The notes: generated by a model not told the origin, from the letters alone. Counted from the first letter of the stretch, positions 8,859 to 16,235 are shown. The stretch: DNA of 20,211 nt from Acidobacteriota bacterium (GCA_021810735.1 JAJZIF010000015.1:1-20211); one strand, 5' to 3'. Numbers and translations are program-made.

Positions 8859-8890
8859 AGAGTACTCTCCGTACATAGGTACGGAGTCAA
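8859..8890 (-). promoter_or_regulatory. MerR-controlled merT promoter with mer operator
   Basis: On the minus strand, TTGACT (8885-8890) and TACTCT (8859-8864) form -35 and -10 elements 20 bp apart. Between and overlapping them is the perfect dyad CTCCGTAC-ATAG-GTACGGAG (8867-8886), nearly the classical mer operator with 8-bp arms and a 4-bp centre. The overlong spacer is the signature of MerR-type promoters, which are untwisted by the metal-bound regulator. A 19-bp reading would give a poorer -10 (GTACTC). The operator lies 6 bp before the merR start, so it should also autoregulate merR. Confidence 0.92.
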
Positions 8891-8892
8891 GC

Positions 8893-9297
8893 ATGAAACC
8901 ACGAATGACCATCGGAAAATTGGCCGAGGCCGCCGGAGTGGGTGTAGAAACCATCCGCTTTTATCAGCGATCAGGGCTGCTGCAGGAACCGGAGCGTCCT
9001 ATATTAGGATTTCGCGAATACACGAAAGAGGATGTCAGGCGCGTCCGCTTCATCAAACGAGCGCAAATGCTCGGCTTCAGTCTGAACGACATTGCAGGCC
9101 TGCTGAAGCTCGATGGTCCCCAGACCTGCAGGGTGGCGCATGATTTGGCTCTCGCCAAACTGCATCTGGTTGAAGAGAAGATCGCAGCCCTCGATTCCAT
9201 CCAAAATGCCTTACGGCAAATGGTCCGCCGGTGCGAGCGTAAGCACAAGCGTGGTACCTGTCCGATTATCGAAACGTTGGTCGAAGATGAGAGGTAG
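8893..9297 (+). CDS. merR: Hg(II)-responsive transcriptional regulator MerR
   Basis: This 134-residue dimeric activator/repressor has the N-terminal MerR winged helix (MTIGKLAEAAGVGVETIRFY, then GFREY and RRVRFIKRAQMLGFSL), a long dimerisation helix from about residue 80, and the mercury ligands C79, C114 and C123. Their 35- and 9-residue spacing equals that of the classical MerR Cys triad, so real Hg(II) sensing is well supported. ATG 8893 has GGAG 6 nt upstream, which is part of the operator itself. It is divergent from merT and shares one operator region. Confidence 0.96.
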   Translation: MKPRMTIGKLAEAAGVGVETIRFYQRSGLLQEPERPILGFREYTKEDVRRVRFIKRAQMLGFSLNDIAGLLKLDGPQTCRVAHDLALAKLHLVEEKIAALDSIQNALRQMVRRCERKHKRGTCPIIETLVEDER

Positions 9298-9580
9298 GAT
9301 TGTGCGCTGGATTTGCTGACGCTCCATTTGAAGCGGAAGGAATCTCAGTAGGCCGCGCTCAATTTATACGGAGTTTTTTGTGCGTTCTTGGAGCGTATTG
9401 CTTCTTGTGAATGCTCTTTCAGAACGGGTACCGGGTATCTGTCTCAGAATGGGCTGTCGCTCTTGGAGCGATGTGCGCGATTTTCTTGATCACAGCTGGT
9501 TTTCAAGATAACCAACTCCGAAACGCCAGAGCGATGCCTCTTTGTACTAAATACCGCTCCGGCTTTCGGAATCGCAAGAC
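9298..9580. other. non-coding spacer between the two MerR loci
   Basis: No gene is supported in these 283 bases. A short sequence TCTTGGAGCG recurs imperfectly (TTCTTGGAGCGTA and CTCTTGGAGCGAT). The stretch is probably debris between the intact mer locus and the decaying cassette. Confidence 0.4.
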
Positions 9581-9820
9581 TCATCGCGGAACGCCGATTT
9601 CAGTGGTGCGCAAGGTGCTTTCATTGGGCCATGTGCCGGCACAGCACTCTGCGAGATTGCCGTTTACGACAACAGCGTGCACACCATAGTGCGCGGCTTT
9701 TGCTGCAGCTTCCGGCTTGTGCATGTCGTAAACCACAACATCGCATGATCCGCAAGCCAGCTCCTGCACCAGAGCAATCGTTTCATCGCATACGCCGCAA
9801 CCGGCGCTGAAGACTTCCAC
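9581..9820 (-). CDS. thioredoxin-fold thiol protein, probably degenerate
   Basis: The 79-codon frame begins VEVFSAGCGVCDETIALV with a CxxC redox motif. It continues with ACGSCDVVVYDM and ends LAECCAG...IGVPR, matching small thioredoxin/glutaredoxin-like proteins that accompany metal-resistance genes. Two defects are visible. First, the best Shine-Dalgarno (GGAGG, 9849-9853) is followed in frame by ATA at 9839-9841, not ATG, so only GTG 9820 remains as a standard start. Second, the segment GVHAVVVNG lacks the cis-proline loop (VPA) that relatives carry before the VVV strand. It is the last member of a minus-strand cassette behind merR-like and pseudogene frames. It may be non-functional. Confidence 0.55.
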   Translation of the reverse strand: MEVFSAGCGVCDETIALVQELACGSCDVVVYDMHKPEAAAKAAHYGVHAVVVNGNLAECCAGTWPNESTLRTTEIGVPR

Positions 9821-9857
9821 TTTCCTTTTGTTGTTGGGTATTTGAGTCCTCCGAGAG

Positions 9858-10248
9858 TTATAAGTTGTCTTCGCTGCGCGCCCCCAAAGCCGGAAATGAA
9901 TTTGCTCGCAGGGCGCAGTTACAGCGCATGGCGAAAGGACAACTGTTCCATACAGAGGCCAGGATGAGCGTGCTGATCCGGAATAGAATACCGAGCTTGA
10001 ATCGAGTTCGAATTTGCCGAACAGGATCAGACAGGCGGCTGCGATTCCAAGCACCCAGGGTCCGTCAATACGCTGCGTGCCGGCGCGAAATATCAATACG
10101 CCTGATTCGAAACCAGAAGCCCAAGTCCGAGCCTAGCCAGTAGCGGCGCGTAGGCAGGCCAGTAGGCTGCCCAGACGATCTAGAATAAAGGTGATAGCCC
10201 GATTCCAGGCGCGATCAGCAGGTTTTGCTTCCAGTCGCCGTTCGTCAT
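9858..10248 (-). pseudogene. frameshifted remnant of a multi-helix membrane protein
   Basis: The ATG at 10248 overlaps the TGA of the MerR-like gene (ATGA), typical of coupled operon genes. The frame reads MTNGDWKQNLLIAPGIGLSP, meets TAG (10180-10182), then continues YWPAYAPLLARLGLGLLVS. It changes frame near 10096 to FRAGTQRIDGPWVLGIAAACLIL, and changes again to ISTLILASVWNSC, ending at TAA 9858. Joined together, these resemble one hydrophobic protein of a type I recall beside MerR and thioredoxin-like genes, in which a CPACWPAY motif is usual. Here the two Cys positions read W and Y. A central part seems deleted. The family match is from memory and unverified. Confidence 0.55.
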
Positions 10249-10655
10249 TCGGGATCCTCTTTATCCAGGCTTTCGAGGATGGGGCAATCCTTTAAAGAGC
10301 CGCAGCCGGAGCAGTTCTCCGCCATTCGCAATAGGCTTGCGCGGATAGCTTCGAGATGCAGAATCTTTCGTTCGACGTCGGCAATCTTCGTCTGTGCTTG
10401 CTTGCGAATGTCGGCTTGTGTCGTGTGAGTGTCCATACGTAGCGAGAGCAGTTCCTTGATCTCTTTCAGGGAAAAGCCTAGTTCTTGGGCTCGTTTGATG
10501 AAACGAATCCGTTGCACCGACTCAACTGAAAAGATACGATATGCCGCTGCGGTGCGAGACATGGCTGAGAGAAGCCCCTGGCGTTCGTAGTATCGAATCG
10601 TCTGAATGTTGACGCCTGAACGTTTCGCCACTTGGCTGATGGTCAACCTTTCCAT
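10245..10655 (-). CDS. MerR-family metal regulator, incomplete Cys triad
   Basis: This 136-residue MerR-type protein has the HTH LTISQVAKRSGVNIQTIRYY, the wing AAYRIFSVESVQRIRFIKRAQ, the GFSLKEIKELLSL segment and a long dimer helix. The C-terminal loop has C115, C118 and C124 in ENCSGCGSLKDCPIL, spaced like the last two ligands of MerR. The first ligand position (about residue 80, in DTHTTQAD) is T/Q and not Cys. It is therefore unlikely to bind Hg(II) as MerR does; zinc, lead or another divalent or soft metal, or loss of sensing, are possible. It heads a decaying operon and has its own MerR-type promoter immediately upstream. Confidence 0.85.
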   Translation of the reverse strand: MERLTISQVAKRSGVNIQTIRYYERQGLLSAMSRTAAAYRIFSVESVQRIRFIKRAQELGFSLKEIKELLSLRMDTHTTQADIRKQAQTKIADVERKILHLEAIRASLLRMAENCSGCGSLKDCPILESLDKEDPE

Positions 10656-10662
10656 GAATCAA

Positions 10663-10693
10663 CGGTAAACCCAGTACGTAGGTATAGAGTCAA
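10663..10693 (-). promoter_or_regulatory. MerR-type promoter of the second regulator cassette
   Basis: On the minus strand, TTGACT (10688-10693) and TTACCG (10663-10668) are 19 bp apart, the overlong spacing diagnostic of MerR-family promoters. The spacer holds an imperfect dyad around CTATACC...GTACTGG. The expected transcription start is at or just before the ATG (10655), implying a leaderless or near-leaderless mRNA and autoregulation. Confidence 0.72.
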
Positions 10694-10874
10694 GCGTGAA
10701 GCGATCAAATTTGTGAATGTCTATGGCCAAGTGGGCGATGCCGGGTTCCTGAGTCCGCTGGGTAACGATTGGATATTCTTCAGATGTGCGTGTCTGCCGG
10801 TCGGGTGGGCTGAGGATGTCGCCTCGGACTCGTCCGGGGCATCAGAACCGGGTGGGAAGACGGGCAGCCAGAGA

Positions 10875-10907
10875 CAAAAATTGCGGAGCCGGTTTTTCTG
10901 GCTCCGC
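10875..10907 (-). terminator. Rho-independent terminator after parB-like gene
   Basis: On the minus strand, GCGGAGCC (10900-10907), a 9-nt loop and GGCTCCGC (10883-10890) form a perfect 8-bp stem. AATTTTT follows, 25 bp past the parB-like stop. It closes the ardC - DUF6908 - parB transcription unit. Confidence 0.88.
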
Positions 10908-10931
10908 TGATTGTCCCGGTTGGGTTTGTGG

Positions 10932-12521
10932 TTAAGCAGCGGCGGACTTCTTCACCGCTTTCGGTTGCGGCTTGGCCGTGGCTTTCTTCGCGGCCTTTCG
11001 TTTGTCTTTGGCCGCGAACTCCTGTTTGACCTTCGCGGCGATGGTGTCCGCGTCCACCTTGTAGCACTGCGCCGCCTCGCGGAGAATGCGCTCGGTGTCC
11101 TGCGGGCCGCGCATGGAAAGCAGGATTGCCGCCTCAGTGAGGATGCGGCCCAGCTTGCCTTCTTCGGCTTTGGACAGGAACTCGGCCAGCAGTTTCGTTG
11201 GCTGCTCACAGTTCTTTGGCTTGGCGATGCCATGCTGCTGGATGAGGATGGCAACCTTGCGCTCGTCCAGCATCGCAGTCAAGCGAACGGCAAGAAAAAG
11301 CAGGTCGCGTTTCATGAGCCGGACGGGAACGGCATCGCCGACTGCTTTGAGAACGCGAAGCCCGGTGGTCTGGGCTATCGCTTCCTCGCGGCGGCGCTTC
11401 TCCTGTTCGGCCTTGAACGCGGCATCAGTCTGCGTGCGCTTTCTGCCGTGGTGAATCGGGCATTCGGGATTGGCACACACCTTGCGCATCTCGCCTTTCT
11501 CGCTGCCCTCAGTGACGATGGCCTCGGCGGTGAACTTGCACGTCTTGTACTCGGGCCAGTCGCGCTGCTCCTTCTTTTGCGGCTTATCCTGGCGGATAAC
11601 AACGTACTTGTTGCGAGGAATTGCTGCGCTGTCTTCGCTCGGCTTGCCGTAAGCGGTGCTGATCTGTACCAGCTTTGGCTTCGCCGTCACGGTCTGTTTC
11701 ACGAAAGCATCTACCTTGGCCTGATAGCATTTGGGGTCCGAGCACGAATCGGGCTGGTTGGCTCCGATGTCGGCAAACAGCAGAGTGTTGTGTCCGGTGC
11801 GCTTGGGGCATTCAAGGCAGGAACCCGCCTCGGGCACAAGCTGCGCGTCGTCCTTGGGGAAGGGTGCGGCGGCAAGCTCCAGCAGAATGTTGTGCTCAAT
11901 CCACTGCTGGAGATGGCGGACGGGCAGCAGGATGCGCTTTGCCTTGCTGCCGTTGGTGTAGCCCTGCTGCCAGCAGGCGGCGAGGGCTTCCTGTTGCTCA
12001 TCGGGCTGAAGTTTCGCCAGCAAGAGGGCATGGCCTACGCCGATCTCGTCTTTGGTAAAGGCTTTGACGGCGGTGGGAGCAAGCTGCGTGAGGCGCGTCC
12101 TCACTGTCACGTATGCGGGCGACTTGCCGCATTTCGCGGCGATCTGCTCCACGGTGTAGTCAAGCCGCATCAATGCGAGAAACCCGTTTGCCTCGTCCAG
12201 CGGGTGAACGTCGCGGCGTTGCAGGTTTTCAACGATGCTAACTTCGACTGCCTGCGCATCGCTCAATTCCGTGATACGGACGGGCACGTATTCGAGACCG
12301 GCCCTCTGCGCTGCGCGGTAACGCCGCGCACCGGCGACGATTTCATACGTGTGCTGCCCCTTGGGCCGCACGACAAGCGGTGAGAGAATGCCCTGCGCTC
12401 GGATGGACTCGGCTAGTTCGTTGAGACTTGCCTCATCAAACATCTGCCGGGGATTGGCGGGCGATTCCGTGAGGCTGATGATGGGAAGGTTACGGTATTC
12501 GGACTGTGTTGCGGTTGTCAT
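10932..12521 (-). CDS. ParB/Spo0J-like partition or regulatory protein
   Basis: This 529-residue protein has an N-terminal ParB domain (residues 10-110) with ESPANPRQMF, GARRYRAAQRAG and ENLQRRDVHPLDEA. A helix-turn-helix follows (YTVEQIAAKCGKSPAYVTVRTRL). A middle Cys cluster (CLECPKRTGHNT ... CSDPKCYQAK) and a second (CANPECPIHHGRK) suggest zinc binding. The C-terminus is a Lys/Ala-rich basic tail. It is much longer than chromosomal ParB (about 300 residues), and no ParA is adjacent, so it is probably an accessory plasmid/ICE type acting in DNA maintenance or gene control. ATG 12521 is chosen because AAAGGAGAA lies 8 nt upstream. It is the last gene of the ardC unit. Confidence 0.88.
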   Translation of the reverse strand: MTTATQSEYRNLPIISLTESPANPRQMFDEASLNELAESIRAQGILSPLVVRPKGQHTYEIVAGARRYRAAQRAGLEYVPVRITELSDAQAVEVSIVENLQRRDVHPLDEANGFLALMRLDYTVEQIAAKCGKSPAYVTVRTRLTQLAPTAVKAFTKDEIGVGHALLLAKLQPDEQQEALAACWQQGYTNGSKAKRILLPVRHLQQWIEHNILLELAAAPFPKDDAQLVPEAGSCLECPKRTGHNTLLFADIGANQPDSCSDPKCYQAKVDAFVKQTVTAKPKLVQISTAYGKPSEDSAAIPRNKYVVIRQDKPQKKEQRDWPEYKTCKFTAEAIVTEGSEKGEMRKVCANPECPIHHGRKRTQTDAAFKAEQEKRRREEAIAQTTGLRVLKAVGDAVPVRLMKRDLLFLAVRLTAMLDERKVAILIQQHGIAKPKNCEQPTKLLAEFLSKAEEGKLGRILTEAAILLSMRGPQDTERILREAAQCYKVDADTIAAKVKQEFAAKDKRKAAKKATAKPQPKAVKKSAAA

Positions 12522-12560
12522 TGCGATGTTCTCCTTTGCTGGTTGTCGAGTGGAAGGTTT

Positions 12561-12582
12561 GGGCGGGCGCAATCACCCGCCC
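12561..12582 (-). repeat. GC-rich hairpin between DUF6908 and parB-like genes
   Basis: GGGCGGG (12561-12567) and CCCGCCC (12576-12582) form a perfect 7-bp stem with an 8-nt loop in the 74-bp gap. No T-tract follows on either strand. It may be an mRNA processing or stability element within the operon, not an end signal. Confidence 0.5.
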
Positions 12583-12595
12583 ATGATTGAGCGGG

Positions 12596-13012
12596 CTATT
12601 GACTGCGGCTGCGCACGAACGCTTCGTAATAGCCTTGCGCGCGCAGGTTGTTGTCCCAGATACGGGCAAACTCCTCATGCCGCCGCTTCAGTGCTGGCAG
12701 CGTAAAGAGCCTTCCCGCGTCATCGTGAAAGCTGGAATACTGCTCGATGCCGAGATAGTCGTTGCGCCAGTAGTACGGAAACAGTTCCATGTCCTGTCCG
12801 GCGCGACGCAACTCAAACAGCATTTTCGGGTCGCGCATCGTGTCGCCGTTCTGCTGGCCGTAGTGCGCGACAGAGATGGCAACCAAACCATGCGGGCCGG
12901 GAACTCCGATATCCTCGATGTCGAGCGGCATCCACGGCGGGTTGTCGATGTGGATATGGAAGCCGGGCGGAAGATTCCCGGCCTCCATGAGGATGAGCGC
13001 CACAGTGCGCAT
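12596..13012 (-). CDS. DUF6908-like accessory protein
   Basis: This 138-residue soluble protein is recognised as resembling the DUF6908 family, found next to ardC- and parB-type genes on mobile elements. Visible features are GFHIHIDNPPWMPLDIEDIG, then VAISVAHYGQQNGDTMRDPKM, a segment DMELFPYYWRNDYLGIEQYS that is rich in aromatics, and a charged C-terminus. No catalytic motif is evident. Its ATG overlaps the ardC stop by one base (TGATG), so translation is coupled. Function is unknown; the family name is from memory. Confidence 0.7.
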   Translation of the reverse strand: MRTVALILMEAGNLPPGFHIHIDNPPWMPLDIEDIGVPGPHGLVAISVAHYGQQNGDTMRDPKMLFELRRAGQDMELFPYYWRNDYLGIEQYSSFHDDAGRLFTLPALKRRHEEFARIWDNNLRAQGYYEAFVRSRSQ

Positions 13013-13992
13013 CAGGCCACCTCCGCGACGGCCACGCTTTCGGTCGCCGGAGCCGCTTCCCGGATTGCGCCGAGAATCACGGCGGAGGTGCGCTGGATGA
13101 CTTCAAGGCTCTCGGTCAGAAGCGCCGCGTTTCCGTGGTAAAGCTGGATGTAATCGGCGCTGCTGTTGCCGATCTCCAGCCCGATGGCCTGACCCACGAT
13201 AAAAGCCACGGCCTCGGCTTCCGTCTCGCGGACGGTTGCGGTAGTCATGGTGCGGCGCTCGGCTTTATGTAACAGTTCGTGCGCCGTTTCATGCACCAGC
13301 GTGGTGAACTCCTCAGCCTTGGACTGGCCGGGCAGAAGAGCGATCTTGCCGCCGTAGCTCACGCCAAGGGCCGGGGCGATCTTCTCGTTGAACTCCAGCG
13401 CGATGTTCTGCTGGTTGAGGAAATCCATCAGGTGGTCGCGGTGGCCGCCCACTTCGCCGCTGATGTTGTGGTCAAACTCCGGCAGCGCCACGCCTTCGGT
13501 CTGGCTCACGTCAAACACATACACGGCGCGAAAGCCGATCAACACAGGTTGAGGCTTGACGTTGTTTTCTGTTTCCGCGTCCTGCTCGGGTTCGGTCTTC
13601 TTCCGCCGATGGCCCACCACGGGAGCGAGAATCTGGATGCCTTTCTCGCCTTTCTTCACGAACCGGCCCAGTTCGTTCCATGCTCGAATGCCCGCAACAC
13701 GGGTTGCGTCCGGCTTCTGGCGGGCAATGGCGAGAACATTGCCAAAGCTGTAGTTATGGAATCGCGCCATCGCCGAAAGATAGGCGGTGAGGGCTTCGCT
13801 CTTTCCGGCCTCAAGCTGCTGGATGAGATGGTCCACGGCCTGCTTGATGAGCATTTGCGTGGGGTTGTCGCGCTGCGTGGTGCGCTGCTGGTAGGGCGAA
13901 TCACTGCGATACTTGCGCTGCGATTCGTTGCGGCTGCGGGCTGCGCTGTTGTTGGCGGTTGCGGCTGTGCTGTTGACTGTAGAGGTTGCCAT
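13012..13992 (-). CDS. ArdC-like antirestriction protein with zincin metallopeptidase domain
   Basis: This 326-residue protein has an N-terminal ArdC ssDNA-binding domain (about 45-165: DHLIQQLEAG, YSFGNVLAIARQKPDATRVAG, RFVKKGEKGIQILAPV, FRAVYVFDVSQTEG). A C-terminal zinc metallopeptidase domain follows, with HETAH at 234-238 and a downstream acidic helix RETEAEAVAF holding the likely third ligand. ArdC proteins shield incoming single-stranded DNA during conjugation. The first 45 residues are Ser/Thr/Asn-rich and probably disordered. ATG 13992 has GGAG 6 nt upstream and is preferred over TTG 14004. It leads the three-gene unit with DUF6908 and parB-like genes and points to a conjugative origin for the island. 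Confidence 0.88.
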   Translation of the reverse strand: MATSTVNSTAATANNSAARSRNESQRKYRSDSPYQQRTTQRDNPTQMLIKQAVDHLIQQLEAGKSEALTAYLSAMARFHNYSFGNVLAIARQKPDATRVAGIRAWNELGRFVKKGEKGIQILAPVVGHRRKKTEPEQDAETENNVKPQPVLIGFRAVYVFDVSQTEGVALPEFDHNISGEVGGHRDHLMDFLNQQNIALEFNEKIAPALGVSYGGKIALLPGQSKAEEFTTLVHETAHELLHKAERRTMTTATVRETEAEAVAFIVGQAIGLEIGNSSADYIQLYHGNAALLTESLEVIQRTSAVILGAIREAAPATESVAVAEVA

Positions 13993-14004
13993 GATGTGCT
14001 CCAA

Positions 14005-14608
14005 GTGTGGATTTGCCTCTTTTCGGCCCTATGGGGCCAAAAAAAGACATTCGTTTCATGGCTGGCGAAAAAAGGCGCAGTGAGGCGCTGTCCATCCCCG
14101 AAGCCCGAAGGGGCGCGGAGCTGCACAAGCGGGATTGACAGAAGGAGCCGAGCGAAGCCTATAGTTCGCCCGGAAACGAATGTCAAAAGACTGAATCAGC
14201 CGAAGGCTGCGTTAGACCACTATTGATTACCTGGAGGCAAAAGCAAGGAATCAGCGAAGGCTTACTGATTCAGTGCGACAAACAGAGCGCTGCTGCTAAA
14301 GCCCGCATGGGAGTCGATATTCAACAAAGCGATCCAGAACTTGTCTTTCCTGCTCTGCAGGAGGGGATCGACTTTACCGGCCAAACGGCCAGAAAGCGAT
14401 GATCCGCGCAGACTGTAAAGAGATGCTGTTCAGCAAAGCTGGTGAAATGGCTTGTCGCACTGTGCGTCAGGTGATTACACTTCTTTGAGAATTCGAGGTC
14501 CAGACCGAAATTGAGAAGGACGGCTAATATCAAAGCCTAAAGAACCCCGGCAAGGGCTGATATAGAGAGGAGTGGGATCATCGGGCTGTGAAGCTTGATG
14601 ACAAATGA
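14005..14608. other. 604-bp non-coding region rich in inverted repeats
   Basis: This region lies between divergent ardC and sigma-factor genes. I see no gene in it. It holds a 12-bp inverted repeat (GACATTCGTTTC at 14046-14057 with GAAACGAATGTC at 14173-14184), a 10-bp inverted repeat (ACTGAATCAG at 14190-14199 with CTGATTCAGT at 14265-14274), a direct repeat close to GAATCAGCCGAAGGCT (near 14193 and 14248), and GGCCC-TATG-GGGCC next to an A-run. It could contain the ardC promoter with operators, or a replication/transfer origin. None is proven. Confidence 0.55.
14046..14184. repeat. 12-bp inverted repeat flanking 115 bp upstream of ardC
   Basis: GACATTCGTTTC at 14046-14057 and its exact reverse complement at 14173-14184 enclose 115 bases that include tandem CCCGAAG CCCGAAG. 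The left arm lies about 55 bp before the ardC ATG, where an operator would be expected. Paired operators for DNA looping, or binding sites of the ParB-like protein, are possible. Confidence 0.6.
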
Positions 14609-15196
14609 ATGGATCTTAATTTTTCGGAGCCGGGATTCCTTGAACGATTGAAGAGTCGCGAGCGCAATACGGTACGAGCAGTGGTTGACGCTTATCTGCC
14701 GCAGCTTTTGCGCGCTGCGCGCGGTATGGGGTTTTCCCTCGAAGCAGCCGAAGATCTCGCTCAATCCACGTTTCTTGGACTCATTGAATCGGCGCCAAAT
14801 TTTGAGGGGCGGGCACATATCCGCACTTATCTGTTTAGCATTTTCTACAACAAGGTGAAAGAGCATCTCCGGGAGGTGATCAAGATCGAAAAGAATGACC
14901 CGATCGACGAAGTGGTGGAGTCACGGTTTGATCAGAGAGGACGATGGCGCCGGCCACCTGCCGACATTGAACGGGAGATTTATGGGATGGAAGCCGGGAA
15001 GTCGATTCGGGATTGTCTTGGAAAATTGCCGGATACTCAGAGGATCGTTTTCTACCTGCGGGAGGTTGAAGAAATGAGCACGCAAGAAATTTGTAAGAAG
15101 ATGGATTTGAGCAGCACTAACATTGGTGTGATTCTTTTTAGGGCTCGCCACCATTTGCGGGAATGTCTGGAGCGGAAGGGATTCAGAAAGGAATGA
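14609..15196 (+). CDS. ECF-type RNA polymerase sigma factor
   Basis: This 195-residue sigma-70 family protein holds only regions 2 and 4. Region 2 covers about residues 25-90 (AVVDAYLPQLLRAARGMGF, AAEDLAQSTFLGLIES, IRTYLFSIFYNKVKEHLRE). Region 4 covers about 135-190 (LGKLPDTQRIVFYLREVEEM, STQEICKKMDLSSTNIGVIL, FRARHHLRECLERKG). It would redirect RNA polymerase to a stress regulon. ATG 14609 is used; an out-of-frame ATG at 14605 is nearby and no strong Shine-Dalgarno is seen. The anti-sigma candidate starts 3 nt after its stop. Confidence 0.93.
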   Translation: MDLNFSEPGFLERLKSRERNTVRAVVDAYLPQLLRAARGMGFSLEAAEDLAQSTFLGLIESAPNFEGRAHIRTYLFSIFYNKVKEHLREVIKIEKNDPIDEVVESRFDQRGRWRRPPADIEREIYGMEAGKSIRDCLGKLPDTQRIVFYLREVEEMSTQEICKKMDLSSTNIGVILFRARHHLRECLERKGFRKE

Positions 15197-15199
15197 GGG

Positions 15200-15433
15200 A
15201 TGCTTAGCTGCGCCGAAGTAGTCCGACAAATAGCGAGCGATGAGGCGGTGAACGCCAGCTTTGCAGAGAAGTTGCGGTTACGTATCCATCTTGCAATCTG
15301 CAAGCATTGCTCAGAGTTTGCGTGGCAGTTGCGAGGAATGGGGAAAGCCGTGAAAGATGCGAGCACAGCTGTGTCCGATTTGGAAGTCGTCCAGGCGCGG
15401 ACCCGGATTATGGACGGCATTTTCGGGCGGTAA
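15200..15433 (+). CDS. small zinc-finger anti-sigma factor candidate
   Basis: This 77-residue protein has Cys4 and an HxxxCxxC motif at H30-C34-C37 (HLAICKHC), the signature of zf-HC2 zinc-binding anti-sigma domains. There is no transmembrane segment, so it would be a soluble anti-sigma factor, unlike the common membrane-bound form. Zinc or thiol oxidation could release the sigma factor, as in the ZAS group; soft metals such as Hg or Cu could do the same. It is coupled to the sigma gene (3-nt gap, start ATG 15200 behind GAGGG) and convergent with the membrane gene ending at 15472. Confidence 0.82.
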   Translation: MLSCAEVVRQIASDEAVNASFAEKLRLRIHLAICKHCSEFAWQLRGMGKAVKDASTAVSDLEVVQARTRIMDGIFGR

Positions 15434-15471
15434 TCTGGAATCGAAGGCATTTCTGCTTCGATTGCGGGACT

Positions 15472-16188
15472 TCATTTTGTTGCTCGCGGATATTCCGAGG
15501 GCTGCTGTTCGTCGCTAGTCTTTCTGAATATCAAACGGGCAGCCTGCCAAACCGCGCTGGGCTGGGCTTGAAGAAGTCGCCGAGACAGCCATCCGAGTAT
15601 GGAACCGAAGACCAGGTGGGCAAGATAAACGACTATCAGGAAGCCCACGGAAAACTGAAGACCGAAATAGCCGATGCCCATGGCGCGGACTACCGGGCTG
15701 AGCATAAAGATCGTTCCGATGACTAATGCGTACGGGATGGCCACCCAGCGACGACGCGTGCCGAGAAAGAGGACATAGACAATCCCGAAACACGCGCCAT
15801 TCCAGAAATGATAAGCCCAGCCGGCAATGTTGGACAGGACGGTGGGGCCGGTCATGAATTGATCAAGGAGCAGGACGCCCATGAGTTTGGGCATACTGCC
15901 GGGCATGTATCCAAGGTGGAAGCCGGAGATGCGAATGCATTCGAGGCCAACGGTGGCGACCATCCCAGCGAGTGCTCCCCAGAAGATGGAGTGGCTGATT
16001 AGGGGCAGGCGCTTGCGCGTTGCGATGGCGATAATGGCAAGCAGCAAAATCGCCGGGACCATCCAGTGCAATGCCAGGGCGCTCAGACTGCTTGTGCCCG
16101 ACTCGGCAATAGGAAAGATGAGCGGTCCGACTGACGCCAGCGCCAGCGATATGCCCGCAAGAATAAGAGTTGGCCAACCTTTTCTCAT
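15472..16188 (-). CDS. polytopic membrane protein of unknown function
   Basis: This 238-residue protein has about six hydrophobic segments: LILAGISLALASVGPLIF, MVPAILLLAIIAIA, SIFWGALAGMVATVGLECI, WNGACFGIVYVLFLG, YALVIGTIFMLSPVVRA and VGFLIVVYLAHLVFGSILGW. It ends in a basic cytosolic tail of about 40 residues. The motif HLGYMPGSMPKLMGVLLLDQ between helices looks conserved in type. I do not recognise the family with certainty. ATG 16188 has GAGGAGAA just upstream. It lies 47 bp after the DUF302 gene in the same orientation and probably in one transcript, suggesting a shared envelope role. Confidence 0.8.
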   Translation of the reverse strand: MRKGWPTLILAGISLALASVGPLIFPIAESGTSSLSALALHWMVPAILLLAIIAIATRKRLPLISHSIFWGALAGMVATVGLECIRISGFHLGYMPGSMPKLMGVLLLDQFMTGPTVLSNIAGWAYHFWNGACFGIVYVLFLGTRRRWVAIPYALVIGTIFMLSPVVRAMGIGYFGLQFSVGFLIVVYLAHLVFGSILGWLSRRLLQAQPSAVWQAARLIFRKTSDEQQPSEYPRATK

Positions 16189-16235
16189 GTTCTCCTCGCT
16201 TTCTGCTGTAGGTGCGTCAGCCAGACGCTTGTCGA

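Noticed and set aside
10911..12383. 490-codon plus-strand frame antisense to the ParB-like gene
   Set aside because: The ParB domain and HTH are clear on the minus strand; the antisense frame is long only because of GC-rich codon use.
13279..14226. 315-codon plus-strand frame antisense to ardC
   Set aside because: ArdC motifs and HETAH are on the other strand; no domain or start signal supports this frame.
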